This document shows positions 1 to 6,090 of a stretch of 6,740 nucleotides of DNA, piece by piece. This stretch comes from Giesbergeria sp. (lineage in GTDB: Bacteria; Pseudomonadota; Gammaproteobacteria; Burkholderiales; Burkholderiaceae_C): the NCBI GenBank assembly GCA_017998735.1, contig JAGOCN010000095.1, forward strand, positions 1 through 6,740, given 5' to 3'. Position 1 is the stretch's first letter; every line of letters begins with the position of its first letter. The notes beneath the pieces are model-generated. The model had not been told where the DNA came from and did not search any database. It saw nothing but the letters and a program-made list of their open reading frames with translations. The translations under genes were made by a program, and so were the position numbers.

Positions 1-1031
1 AAACCGATGCCGGCCCGCTGCCCGAAGCCGCCCGCAGCATCGAGGTGCAGGTGCTGGAAGCCTTCATTGCCCAGCATTACATGGCTGTGCCGGTGCCGTC
101 CACGCTGGTGACCAGCGCGCCGGTGGCACGGGCGCTGCTGGACGCGCTGGGCGCGCTGGGCGCGCAGGCCGGAGTGCGCATCCATGCCGTGCACCAGCCG
201 CGCGAGCAGCGCCGCGCCTGGCTGGACATGGCGCAGCAGAATGCCGGCCTGCAGCTGGCGCGGCTGCTGGCCGAAGAAGGCTCGCAGCAGGCGCGCACGC
301 GTGCGCTGGCGGCGGCGCTGGACCTGCCGCAAGACGACCTGGCGCAGCTGCGCATCGAGTGTTTCGACATCTCGCACACCGCTGGCGAAGCCACCCAGGC
401 CTCGTGTGTGGTGTTTGCAGAGCACAGGATGCAAAGCAGCCAGTACCGGCGCTACAAGATCGAGGGCATCATCGGCGGCGACGACTACGCCGCCATGCGC
501 CAGGTGCTGGAGCGCCGCTACAGCAAGGTCGCCGAAGCGCAGCAGGAAGCCGGTGGCGCCGAGCCCGCAGCAGGGCAGGCGCGCCTGCCCGACCTGGTGC
601 TGGTCGATGGCGGCAAGGGCCAGGTCAGCGTGGCGCGCGAAGTGTTCACCGCGCTGGGGTTGGACCTGTCGCGCATCGTCGGCGTGGAAAAGGGCGAGGG
701 CCGCAAGGTCGGGCTCGAAGAGCTGGTGTTTGCCGACGGGCGCGAAAAGGCGTACCTGGGCCGGGACTCGGCCGCGCTGATGCTGGTGGCGCAGATCCGC
801 GACGAGGCGCACCGCTTTGCCATCACCGGCATGCGCGCCCAGCGGGCCAAGGTGCGGGTCGGCGGCGGGCAACTGGAAGAAATTGCCGGCGTGGGCCCGA
901 AAAAGCGTGCCCGCCTGCTGCAGCGCTTTGGCGGCGTGCGCGGTGTGGCCAGCGCCAGCGTGGAAGACCTGGCAACGGTCGAGGGCATTTCGCACGATCT
1001 GGCCCAGACCATCTACCAAGCGCTGCGCTGA
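1..1031 (+). CDS. uvrC: UvrABC system protein C, C-terminal half (5' end outside window)
   Basis: UvrC is the dual-incision nuclease of nucleotide excision repair; it joins UvrB at a lesion and cuts the damaged strand on both sides. The reading frame is open from base 3, so the gene starts upstream; about 343 residues of a protein usually 600-650 long are visible. The RNase H-like endonuclease core that makes the 5' cut is present with its acidic/His residues: Asp in IECFDISH (codon 366-368), Asp in [10 protein letters not shown] (about 606-608) and His in RDEAHRFAI (about 810-812). The C-terminus carries a helix-hairpin-helix pair ([20 protein letters not shown], then [10 protein letters not shown]), the DNA-binding module needed for the 5' incision. 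The N-terminal GIY-YIG domain and UvrB-binding region are not in the window. A Gly/Ala-rich insertion sits between the two catalytic Asp residues. The next gene is pgsA, a uvrC-pgsA adjacency also known in other proteobacteria. Confidence 0.97.
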   Translation, partial: TDAGPLPEAARSIEVQVLEAFIAQHYMAVPVPSTLVTSAPVARALLDALGALGAQAGVRIHAVHQPREQRRAWLDMAQQNAGLQLARLLAEEGSQQARTRALAAALDLPQDDLAQLRIECFDISHTAGEATQASCVVFAEHRMQSSQYRRYKIEGIIGGDDYAAMRQVLERRYSKVAEAQQEAGGAEPAAGQARLPDLVLVDGGKGQVSVAREVFTALGLDLSRIVGVEKGEGRKVGLEELVFADGREKAYLGRDSAALMLVAQIRDEAHRFAITGMRAQRAKVRVGGGQLEEIAGVGPKKRARLLQRFGGVRGVASASVEDLATVEGISHDLAQTIYQALR

Positions 1032-1091
1032 AAGCACGCCGGGTGGCTGGACAGTGCAAGGTGGCCGGGCGGCCAGTCTGCACCGGCGTGA

Positions 1092-1097
1092 CACAAT
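1092..1097 (+). promoter_or_regulatory. Possible -10 element directly before pgsA
   Basis: CACAAT preceded by GTGA lies seven bases before the pgsA ATG, so transcription would begin at or next to the start codon. No matching -35 hexamer is seen 16-18 bases upstream. This would explain the missing ribosome binding site, but it is a weak call. Confidence 0.25.
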
Positions 1098-1104
1098 CGC
1101 CGCC

Positions 1105-1674
1105 ATGTTCTGGACCATTCCCACCCTGATGACCTGGACGCGCATTGTCGCGATCCCCCTGATCGTGGGGGTGTTCTACACGCCCATGGCGCCAGAGACG
1201 CAAAACCTGATTGCCACCGTGATGTTCGTGGTGTTTGCCGCCACCGACTGGCTGGACGGTTTTCTGGCACGCAAGCTCAACCAGACTTCGGCTTTTGGCG
1301 CCTTTCTGGACCCGGTGGCCGACAAGATTCTGGTGTGTGCGTCGCTCCTGGTGCTGGTGCACCTGCAGCGCGCCGATGTGTTTGTGGCGCTGATCATCAT
1401 CGGCCGCGAAATCGCCATTTCCGCGCTGCGCGAATGGATGGCGCAGATTGGCGCCGGCAAAAGCGTGGCGGTGCACATGCTGGGCAAGGTCAAGACCACC
1501 GTGCAGATGGTGGCCATCCCGTTTCTTTTGTACGACGGAGTGCTGTTGGAGCGCATTGACTCGGGCGTCTGGGGCGTGTGGCTGATCTGGCTGGCCGCTG
1601 TGCTGACGGTGTGGTCGATGGTCTATTACCTGCGCAAGGCCATCCCCGAGATCCGTGCCCGTGTCAAAAACTGA
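1105..1674 (+). CDS. pgsA: CDP-diacylglycerol--glycerol-3-phosphate 3-phosphatidyltransferase
   Basis: This inner-membrane enzyme makes phosphatidylglycerophosphate from CDP-diacylglycerol and glycerol-3-phosphate, the committed step to phosphatidylglycerol and cardiolipin. The 189-residue product has the full CDP-alcohol phosphotransferase signature (D-G-x2-A-R-x8-G-x3-D-x3-D) at D51, G52, A55, R56, G65, D69 and D73, preceded by D48; these aspartates bind metal and catalyse. Further family hallmarks are GREIAISALREWMA (100-113) and GKVKTT (127-132). Hydrophobic segments fall at about 5-25, 34-47, 75-100, 133-148 and 155-175, fitting a small polytopic protein. The ATG at 1105 was chosen because the protein begins with the usual PT-x-T-x-x-R-I start of the family; the frame is open further upstream but overlaps uvrC there and codes nothing PgsA-like. 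There is no clear Shine-Dalgarno sequence before the ATG. It lies 73 bases after uvrC and could share its transcript. Confidence 0.96.
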   Translation: MFWTIPTLMTWTRIVAIPLIVGVFYTPMAPETQNLIATVMFVVFAATDWLDGFLARKLNQTSAFGAFLDPVADKILVCASLLVLVHLQRADVFVALIIIGREIAISALREWMAQIGAGKSVAVHMLGKVKTTVQMVAIPFLLYDGVLLERIDSGVWGVWLIWLAAVLTVWSMVYYLRKAIPEIRARVKN

Positions 1675-1684
1675 AAATACCACT

Positions 1685-1731
1685 AAAAAACGCCTCTAGC
1701 GCATGCACAGCATGCGCAAGCAGCTATCAAT
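1685..1731. repeat. Palindromic intergenic element, probable Comamonadaceae dispersed repeat
   Basis: The core is a perfect inverted repeat, GCGCATGC (1699-1706) and GCATGCGC (1710-1717) around a three-base loop, flanked by CGCCTCTA on the left and AAGCAGCTATCAAT on the right. Seen directly: the palindrome. From memory: closely similar sequences with CTCTAGCGC ... GCAGCTATCAA recur in intergenic regions of Comamonadaceae genomes, which would make it a REP-like element. It fills most of the 69-base gap between pgsA and the dehydrogenase gene and ends immediately before that gene's ribosome binding site. As RNA it would form a short stable hairpin, but with no T-tract after it, so it is not a standard terminator. 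Confidence 0.6.
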
Positions 1732-1738
1732 AAAGGAG
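1732..1738 (+). promoter_or_regulatory. Ribosome binding site of the tartrate dehydrogenase gene
   Basis: AAAGGAG, five bases before the ATG at 1744. It fixes the start codon and lies just after the palindromic element. Confidence 0.8.
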
Positions 1739-1743
1739 CAAAA

Positions 1744-2826
1744 ATGGCACACCGCATTGCCGTGATCGCAGGCGATGGCATTGGCCCGGAGGTCATGCCC
1801 GAGGGGCTGCGCGTGATGGACGCCGCAGCGCGCAAGTTCGGCATCGACCTGCAGTTCGACCACTTTGATTTCTCCAGCTGGGCGTACTACGAGCGCCACG
1901 GCAAGATGCTGCCCGACGACTGGAAGGCACAGATTGGCGGCCACGAAGCGATTTATTTCGGTGCCGTGGGCTGGCCGGAAAAAATCCCGGACCATGTGTC
2001 GCTGTGGGGTTCGCTGCTCTTGTTCCGGCGCGAATTCGACCAGTATGTGAACCTGCGCCCGGCGCGGCTCATGCCCGGCATCATTGCCCCGGTGGTGCGG
2101 CGCGACGGCAGTGCCCGCACGGCCGGCGAGATCGACATGCTGATCGTGCGCGAGAACACCGAGGGCGAGTACTCCAGCATTGGCGGGCGCATGTACGAGG
2201 GCACGCCGCGCGAGATCGTCATGCAGGAAACCGTGATGAGCCGCCACGGCGTGGACCGGGTGCTGAAATTTGCCTTCGAGCAGGCCCAGGCGCGGCCCAA
2301 AAAGCACCTGACCAGCGCCACCAAGTCCAACGGCATCGCCATCACCATGCCCTACTGGGACGAGCGCGTGGAGGCCATGGCAAAGAACTACCCCGATGTG
2401 CGGGTCGACAAGTTCCACATCGACATCCTGACCGCGCACTTTGTGCAGCGCCCCGACCAGTTCGATGTGGTGGTGGCCAGCAACCTGTTTGGCGACATCC
2501 TGAGCGACCTGGGCCCGGCCTGCACCGGCACCATCGGCATTGCACCCAGCGCCAACCTGAACCCGCTGCGCACCTCGCCCTCGCTGTTCGAGCCGGTGCA
2601 TGGCTCGGCGCCGGACATTGCCGGGCGAGGCCTTGCCAACCCGATTGGCCAGATCTGGAGCGGTGCATTGATGCTGGACTTTCTGGGCTATCGCGCCGCG
2701 CACGACGCCGTGCTGGCCGCCATCGAGCGCGTGCTGGACCCCGCCGGCGGCGGACCGCGCACGCCCGACCTGGGCGGCAGCAGCAGCACGCAGGAGGTGG
2801 GGCGTGCCATTGCCGAGGCGCTGTGA
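1744..2826 (+). CDS. ttuC: Tartrate dehydrogenase / D-malate dehydrogenase family (NAD-dependent beta-decarboxylating)
   Basis: A 360-residue member of the isocitrate/isopropylmalate dehydrogenase superfamily. Its closest resemblance is to Pseudomonas-type tartrate dehydrogenase/decarboxylase and E. coli DmlA, cytoplasmic enzymes that oxidise tartrate or D-malate with NAD and Mn2+/Mg2+. Visible landmarks: GDGIGPEV near the N-terminus (10-17), YFGAVGWP (71-78), LWGSLL (87-92), substrate-carboxylate arginines in LRPAR (104-108) and VRENTEGEYS (135-144), candidate catalytic Tyr143 and Lys194 (in SATKSNG), metal-binding Asp227, Asp251 and Asp255, and FEPVHGSAPDIAG (282-294), which forms the NAD pocket. 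The YFGAVGWP and LWGSLL blocks point to the tartrate/D-malate group rather than leucine-pathway LeuB. No tartrate or malate transporter or regulator is beside it, so the physiological substrate cannot be told from context. Many family members act on several 2-hydroxy diacids. dmlA is the alternative gene name. Confidence 0.88.
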   Translation: MAHRIAVIAGDGIGPEVMPEGLRVMDAAARKFGIDLQFDHFDFSSWAYYERHGKMLPDDWKAQIGGHEAIYFGAVGWPEKIPDHVSLWGSLLLFRREFDQYVNLRPARLMPGIIAPVVRRDGSARTAGEIDMLIVRENTEGEYSSIGGRMYEGTPREIVMQETVMSRHGVDRVLKFAFEQAQARPKKHLTSATKSNGIAITMPYWDERVEAMAKNYPDVRVDKFHIDILTAHFVQRPDQFDVVVASNLFGDILSDLGPACTGTIGIAPSANLNPLRTSPSLFEPVHGSAPDIAGRGLANPIGQIWSGALMLDFLGYRAAHDAVLAAIERVLDPAGGGPRTPDLGGSSSTQEVGRAIAEAL

Positions 2827-2916
2827 CCGCTGGTGGTGCCTGTGATGTTGGAGATGCGGGGTGGAGGGCAGTACAGATTTTGTGCAATCCGTGCATTGCA
2901 GAATGCATGGCCCTTT

Positions 2917-2940
2917 CCACCGAACCACCGAACCACCGAA
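2917..2940. repeat. Three tandem copies of an 8-bp repeat
   Basis: CCACCGAA occurs three times head to tail without a mismatch (2917-2924, 2925-2932, 2933-2940). It is noncoding, upstream of the hupB promoter. It may be a slippage-prone microrepeat or a set of protein binding sites; nothing in the sequence decides. Confidence 0.85.
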
Positions 2941-2963
2941 GTGCCGCAATGCCCGCAAGAATT

Positions 2964-2992
2964 TCCAGAGGCCGCACTTTTGCGGCTAGAAT
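2964..2992 (+). promoter_or_regulatory. Possible secondary hupB promoter with overlapping hairpin
   Basis: TAGAAT (2987-2992) fits a -10 box, but the -35 region (around TTCCAG) is poor. The palindrome GCCGCA/TGCGGC sits in the spacer directly before the -10. It is a weaker candidate than the promoter at 3035-3063. Confidence 0.25.
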
Positions 2993-3034
2993 CCATGGCT
3001 TTGCTGTCACCTGTCAGCACCCCGTATTACCGTA

Positions 3035-3063
3035 TTGACACCTTGAAGGCCGATGGTTTTAAT
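3035..3063 (+). promoter_or_regulatory. Sigma-70 promoter for hupB-tRNA-Val
   Basis: A perfect -35 TTGACA (3035-3040), a 17-base spacer and TTTAAT (3058-3063, five of six to TATAAT). Transcription is expected to begin near 3070, leaving a leader of about 140 bases before the HU start codon. It is the best promoter match in the window and suits a highly expressed nucleoid protein gene. Confidence 0.8.
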
Positions 3064-3209
3064 CTGGGCAATTTTGCCGGTTTCACCCGCCTGTCTGAAC
3101 GCTCCAAGGGGCAACGTGCTGTGAGGTTCTGTTTTGTTGCAGACCGCAGCGCATTTTCAGCCAGGCTGCCCCGACGCCCTCCCATCCACCTTCTCTCAAG
3201 AGGCCACCA

Positions 3210-3482
3210 GTGAACAAGACCGAACTGATAGAGCACATTGCCAACGACGCGGACATTTCCAAGGCAGCAGCTGCGCGTGCGCTGGAGTCCACCATCGAAG
3301 CCGTCAAGATGGCGCTTAAAAAAGGCGATACAGTCTCGCTGGTCGGTTTTGGCACTTTTGCCGTTGGCAAGCGCGCTGCCCGCACGGGCCGCAATCCGCG
3401 CACGGGCGCTGCGATTAAAATCAAGGCTGCCAAAGTTCCCAAGTTCCGTCCGGGCAAGGCATTGAAAGACGCCCTGAACTGA
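3210..3482 (+). CDS. hupB: DNA-binding protein HU (beta type)
   Basis: HU is an abundant dimeric nucleoid protein that binds and bends DNA without strong sequence preference, compacting the chromosome and assisting replication, repair and recombination. The 90-residue product has the usual family length. It shows the helical N-terminal dimerisation part ([11 protein letters not shown]...), the GFGTF turn (46-50), the signature ending in GRNPRTG (60-66) on the DNA-clasping arm with intercalating Pro63, and the closing [15 protein letters not shown] helix (76-90). Arm length and sequence fit HU rather than IHF. The start is GTG at 3210, preceded by AAGAGG; no ATG gives the conserved MNKTELI beginning. 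The gene is followed after 16 bases by tRNA-Val with no hairpin between, so both probably share a transcript. Confidence 0.97.
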   Translation: MNKTELIEHIANDADISKAAAARALESTIEAVKMALKKGDTVSLVGFGTFAVGKRAARTGRNPRTGAAIKIKAAKVPKFRPGKALKDALN

Positions 3483-3498
3483 TTTTCATTTTTTTGTC

Positions 3499-3574
3499 GG
3501 GTCCTTAGCTCAGTTGGTAGAGCGGCTCCTTTACACGGAGTAGGTCGGCGGTTCGAGACCGTCAGGACCCACCA
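3499..3574 (+). tRNA. tRNA-Val (anticodon UAC)
   Basis: A complete 76-base cloverleaf. Acceptor strands 3499-3505 and 3564-3570 pair fully. The D arm is AGCTCAGTTGGTAGAGC, the anticodon stem GCTCC/GGAGT has loop TTTACAC (anticodon TAC at 3532-3534), and the T arm contains GGTTCGAGACC. Discriminator A at 3571 and an encoded CCA (3572-3574) are present. It reads the GUA and related Val codons. It lies 16 bases after hupB and just before a strong terminator, so it is likely cut from a mixed mRNA-tRNA transcript. Confidence 0.97.
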
Positions 3575-3582
3575 TATCGAAC

Positions 3583-3613
3583 AAAGGCGAACGCAAGTTC
3601 GCCTTTTGTTTTT
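3583..3613 (+). terminator. Rho-independent terminator after tRNA-Val
   Basis: Perfect 10-bp arms AAAGGCGAAC (3583-3592) and GTTCGCCTTT (3597-3606) closed by a GCAA tetraloop (a stable GNRA loop), followed by TTGTTTTT-type T-rich sequence. It ends the hupB-tRNA-Val unit. Confidence 0.92.
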
Positions 3614-3634
3614 CTGTCTCTGAAAGATTGGTCA

Positions 3635-5560
3635 ATGTTCGAATCCATCCGCAACAACTCCAAGTGGCTCATGCTCGTGCTGTTCTTGCTGGTCATTCCC
3701 TCGTTTGTCCTGGTTGGAATCGACTCCAGCTACTTTTCTGGCAGCAGCCCGGTGGTGGCACGCGTCGATGGCTCCGACATTACCAAGGACGAGTGGGACA
3801 ACGCGCACCGCATCGAGTCCGACCGCCTGCGCGCGCAGCAGCCCGGCCTGGACGCGAAACTGCTCGATTCGCCCACGGCACGCTATGCCACGCTGGAGCG
3901 CATGGTGCGCGACCGCGTGCTGCAGGTTGCAGCACGCAAGATGCACCTGCAGGCCAGCGATGCGAAGCTGGCGCGAAGCCTGCAAGACATTCCGCAAATT
4001 GCTGCCCTGCGGCGTGCCGATGGCACGCTGGACGCAGAAGCCTACCGTGCCTTGGTGGGCGCCCAGGGTTTGACGCCTGAAGGCTTCGAGGCTTCGGTGC
4101 GCCGCGATCTGGCGCTCAACCAGGTGGTAGGAACTGTCGTGGGCACCTCGTTTGCCGGGCCCCTGCAGACCAACACGGCCCTGGACGCGCTTTTTCAGCG
4201 CCGTGAAGTGCAGCTGGCACGCTTTGAGCCGCAGGCTTTTGCAGCGCAGGTCAAGGTGAGCGACCTGGACCTGGAGGCCTATTACCAGGCCCACCCGGCG
4301 CTGTTCCAGCAGCCCGAAACGGCCAATGTGGAGTACGTGGTGCTGGACCTGGACGCAGTGCGTGCAGGCACCACCCTGTCCGAAGACGATGTGCGCACCT
4401 ATTACCAGGAAAATCTTGCACGCCTTGCCGGCAAGGAAGAGCGCCGTGCCAGCCATGTTCTGGTGGCTTCACCCAAGGATGCGCCCGCAGCAGAGCGCGA
4501 CAAGGCCAAAGCCCGCGCCGAAGAGTTGCTCGCGCAAATCCGCAAGCAGCCCGACAGCTTTGCCGAAGTGGCACGGCAGTCGTCCGACGACACCGGCTCG
4601 GCAACCCAGGGCGGTGACCTGGGGTTCTTTGCGCCCGGTGCCATGGTCAAGCCTTTTGAAGAGGCTGCTTTTGCGCTGAAAAAAGGCGAGATCAGCGGTC
4701 TGGTGCAAAGCGATTTTGGCTACCACATCATCCAGCTGACCGATATCAAGTCGCCTCCACAGCCCAGCTTCGAAGCCATGCGGCCAGAACTGGAAAAGGA
4801 ACTTGCCCAGCAACAGGCGCAGCGCAAGTTTGCCGAAGTGGCAGAGTCGTTTGCCAACACCGTGTACGAGCAATCCGACAGCCTGCAGCCGGCGGCGGAC
4901 AAACTCAAGCTCAAGGTGCAAACCGCCAGTGGCGTCACGCGCACCCCTGGGCCCGGTGCCACTGGCCCGCTGGCCAATGCAAAATTTATCGAAGCACTTT
5001 TTTCTTCGGACGCCCTGGAAAACAAGCGCAACACCGAAGCCGTGGAAATTGGCACCAACCAGATGGTGGCAGGCCGTGTGGTGCAGTACCTGCCAGCGCG
5101 CACCCTGCCCATGGCCGAAGTGAAAGACCGCGTGCAAAAGCTGTATGTGGCAGAAAAATCGGCCGAACTGGCACGCCAGGAAGGGCAAAAGCAGCTGCAA
5201 GCGTGGAAGGCCAGTCCGGACAGCGGTACCGGACTGGAAGCAGCGACAACTGTGTCCCGTGACCAGCCAGCCGGGCAGCCCCAGGCAGTGGTGGACGCTG
5301 TTCTGAGCACCAGCACCCAGACACTGCCTGCATGGACGGGTGTCGATCTGGGGCCAGCCGGTTATGTGATTGCAAAGATCAACCGCATTGTTCCCGCAGC
5401 GGCAGGCTCAGCGCAACAAACCGCAGAGCGCCAGCAGCAGTATGTGCAATGGCTCTCCGGTGCCGAAGCCCTGGCGTACTACGAAATGCTCAAGGAACGT
5501 TACAAAGTCCAGATCAAGGTGCCACGCCCGAATCTTTTTCGGGACATTGCACAAAATTAA
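3635..5560 (+). CDS. ppiD: Peptidylprolyl isomerase / periplasmic chaperone PpiD
   Basis: PpiD is an inner-membrane-anchored folding factor facing the periplasm, associated in E. coli with the Sec translocon and with newly exported proteins. The 641-residue product (E. coli PpiD is 623) has a short cytoplasmic N-terminus, one transmembrane anchor at about 11-29 and no cleavage site. A SurA-N-like chaperone region follows (about 35-260), then a parvulin domain at about 270-372 with RASHVLV (His274), GGDLGFF (326-332), [18 protein letters not shown] and FGYHIIQL (His364). A second, SurA-like C-terminal helical region completes it. The parvulin motifs are well kept, although the E. coli PpiD parvulin domain is reported as lacking activity. 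The ATG at 3635 gives the family's [11 protein letters not shown] start; the ribosome site (GAAAG) is weak. Only 60 bases separate it from tRNA-Val, mostly terminator, and no clear promoter is seen, so its expression may rely on read-through or an atypical promoter. Confidence 0.95.
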   Translation: MFESIRNNSKWLMLVLFLLVIPSFVLVGIDSSYFSGSSPVVARVDGSDITKDEWDNAHRIESDRLRAQQPGLDAKLLDSPTARYATLERMVRDRVLQVAARKMHLQASDAKLARSLQDIPQIAALRRADGTLDAEAYRALVGAQGLTPEGFEASVRRDLALNQVVGTVVGTSFAGPLQTNTALDALFQRREVQLARFEPQAFAAQVKVSDLDLEAYYQAHPALFQQPETANVEYVVLDLDAVRAGTTLSEDDVRTYYQENLARLAGKEERRASHVLVASPKDAPAAERDKAKARAEELLAQIRKQPDSFAEVARQSSDDTGSATQGGDLGFFAPGAMVKPFEEAAFALKKGEISGLVQSDFGYHIIQLTDIKSPPQPSFEAMRPELEKELAQQQAQRKFAEVAESFANTVYEQSDSLQPAADKLKLKVQTASGVTRTPGPGATGPLANAKFIEALFSSDALENKRNTEAVEIGTNQMVAGRVVQYLPARTLPMAEVKDRVQKLYVAEKSAELARQEGQKQLQAWKASPDSGTGLEAATTVSRDQPAGQPQAVVDAVLSTSTQTLPAWTGVDLGPAGYVIAKINRIVPAAAGSAQQTAERQQQYVQWLSGAEALAYYEMLKERYKVQIKVPRPNLFRDIAQN

Positions 5561-5592
5561 GAGCCAAGTCCCAAAATCGTCTTTTCCCGGCT

Positions 5593-5598
5593 TATAAT
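5593..5598 (+). promoter_or_regulatory. -10 box of the tRNA-His promoter
   Basis: A perfect TATAAT ends 10 bases before the tRNA 5' end (with its extra G). The -35 region (around 5569-5575) does not resemble TTGACA, so the promoter rests on the -10 alone. The transcript would carry only a few leader bases. Confidence 0.55.
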
Positions 5599-5608
5599 TT
5601 GAAGCTAC

Positions 5609-5685
5609 GGTGGCTGTAGCTCAGTTGGTAGAGTCCAGGATTGTGATTCCTGTTGTCGTGGGTTCGAGCCCCATCAGCCACCCCA
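5609..5685 (+). tRNA. tRNA-His (anticodon GUG)
   Basis: A complete cloverleaf. Acceptor strands 5610-5616 and 5675-5681 pair throughout, with the tRNA-His-specific extra pair G-1 (5609) to C73 (5682) and encoded CCA at 5683-5685. The anticodon stem CAGGA/TCCTG surrounds TTGTGAT (GTG at 5643-5645). The T arm contains GGGTTCGAGCCCC. The D stem closes with one G-T wobble. It is the only His tRNA in view and remains intact although a phage-type element begins just downstream. The tRNA 3' end is the probable integration target. Confidence 0.97.
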
Positions 5686-5697
5686 GACACAGTAAGG

Positions 5698-5736
5698 AAA
5701 CCCTGCTATTCAAAAGATAGCGGGGTTTTTTGTTTT
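5698..5736 (+). terminator. Rho-independent terminator after tRNA-His
   Basis: A 12-bp stem pairs AAACCCTGCTAT (5698-5709) with ATAGCGGGGTTT (5717-5728), with one G-U pair and a 7-base loop, followed by TTTGTTTT. It lies 12 bases after the tRNA. Confidence 0.9.
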
Positions 5737-5742
5737 CCGGGT

Positions 5743-5793
5743 CATGTAGCCACCATGTAGCCAGCGGTACAGGGTTTTGCGCCATGTAGCCAC
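5743..5793. repeat. Three direct copies of an 11-bp repeat, possible integrase arm sites
   Basis: CATGTAGCCA(C/G) occurs at 5743-5753, 5754-5764 and 5783-5793; the first two are exactly tandem and the third is 29 bases on. They lie in the noncoding spacer between two oppositely directed terminators, 58-108 bases beyond the tRNA-His 3' end. Short direct repeats flanking the core at a tRNA end are typical of arm-type sites for tyrosine integrases or of excisionase sites. That role is inferred, since no integrase is in the window. Confidence 0.8.
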
Positions 5794-5808
5794 TCAGCAC
5801 CAGCAAAG

Positions 5809-5832
5809 AAAAAAGCCCCACGGCGGGGGCTT
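5809..5832 (-). terminator. Rho-independent terminator of the leftward phage cassette
   Basis: Read on the - strand, AAGCCCC pairs with GGGGCTT around a 6-base loop and is followed by a run of six T. It lies 22 bases after the stop of the 73-residue gene and faces the tRNA-His terminator. Confidence 0.88.
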
Positions 5833-5853
5833 CGGTCGGTGCGGCTTGGGCTA

Positions 5854-6075
5854 TCAGCCATGTCTTGCGTGGCAGTAGGGCATTGCAGCCTTTGCAGCGG
5901 CCATGCGCAGGCGTATTGGCGCGGTTTCATGGGCTATCAGCGCCAGCAGCCATTGCAGCGGGTCGGGTGTCTCAGGCAGGCCATGTATCAGGCGGGGCTT
6001 GTTGCGGCTGCCTGCGGGCCTGCCAGCGCCTTTCCTGCGGCCTCCCCATGCGCCTTCTTTGCTTGCGGGTCTCAC
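5854..6075 (-). CDS. Small phage-type protein with basic Gly/Arg-rich N-terminus
   Basis: The 73-residue product begins with a basic, flexible stretch, GGRRKGAGRPAGSRNK (residues 11-26), whose GRP core resembles an AT-hook. A helical part follows, from PDPLQWLLALIAHETAP to AAAKAAMPYCHAR (about 42-71). I recall the combination of KGAGRPKGS-NK with a terminal AAKAA-PY-H motif as common in small prophage proteins near packaging genes. Some are annotated as terminase small subunit-like, most as hypothetical, and none has a function I can vouch for. The start is GTG at 6075, supported by GGAGGAA eight bases upstream; the frame is open further but has no usable start before a stop at 6139-6141. It is the last gene of the leftward cassette. 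DNA binding is a reasonable inference from the basic N-terminus only. Confidence 0.8.
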   Translation of the reverse strand: MRPASKEGAWGGRRKGAGRPAGSRNKPRLIHGLPETPDPLQWLLALIAHETAPIRLRMAAAKAAMPYCHARHG

Positions 6076-6083
6076 TTGATTGA

Positions 6084-6090
6084 TTCCTCC
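6084..6090 (-). promoter_or_regulatory. Strong ribosome binding site of the 73-residue gene
   Basis: GGAGGAA on the - strand, eight bases before the GTG start at 6075. It is the strongest Shine-Dalgarno match in the window and decides the start codon. The preceding 96 bases (6076-6171) between the two small genes otherwise hold no clear promoter. Confidence 0.8.

Larger units (their letters stand above)
2827..3209. other. Intergenic region between ttuC and hupB
   Basis: This 383-bp stretch has no convincing gene. An open frame across most of it has an irregular composition and runs over the promoter, so it is discounted. Seen in order: an inverted repeat TGCATT-gcag-AATGCA (2892-2907), three tandem copies of CCACCGAA (2917-2940), a 6-bp-arm hairpin GCCGCA-cttt-TGCGGC (2971-2986) abutting a TAGAAT, a strong promoter (3035-3063), a small palindrome GGCAA-tt-TTGCC (3066-3077) at the expected transcription start, and an untranslated leader of about 140 bases. 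No clear terminator for ttuC was found. Confidence 0.7.
5655..5808. other. Probable attachment-site region at the tRNA-His 3' end
   Basis: The core genome ends and a phage-type cassette begins somewhere between the T-arm of tRNA-His and the leftward terminator at 5809. Tyrosine integrases commonly use tRNA 3' ends and regenerate the tRNA, which fits the intact tRNA here. The exact core cannot be set because the other junction lies outside the window. Confidence 0.45.

Noticed and set aside
1062..1075. Hairpin TGGCC-gggc-GGCCA after uvrC
   Set aside because: It has only 5-bp arms and no T-tract, so it is not a convincing terminator.
2833..3213. A 126-residue open frame on the + strand filling the ttuC-hupB gap
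   Set aside because: It spans the hupB promoter and leader, has irregular composition, and shows no recognisable domain or ribosome site.
5527..5543. Hairpin CCCGAA-tcttt-TTCGGG at the end of ppiD
   Set aside because: It lies inside the coding sequence and is not followed by a T-tract; ppiD probably reads through toward tRNA-His.
5621..5821. A 66-residue open frame on the - strand across tRNA-His and its terminator
   Set aside because: It reads the antisense of the tRNA (GLEPTTTGITI is a familiar artefact of that kind) and runs over a terminator; there is no coding evidence.
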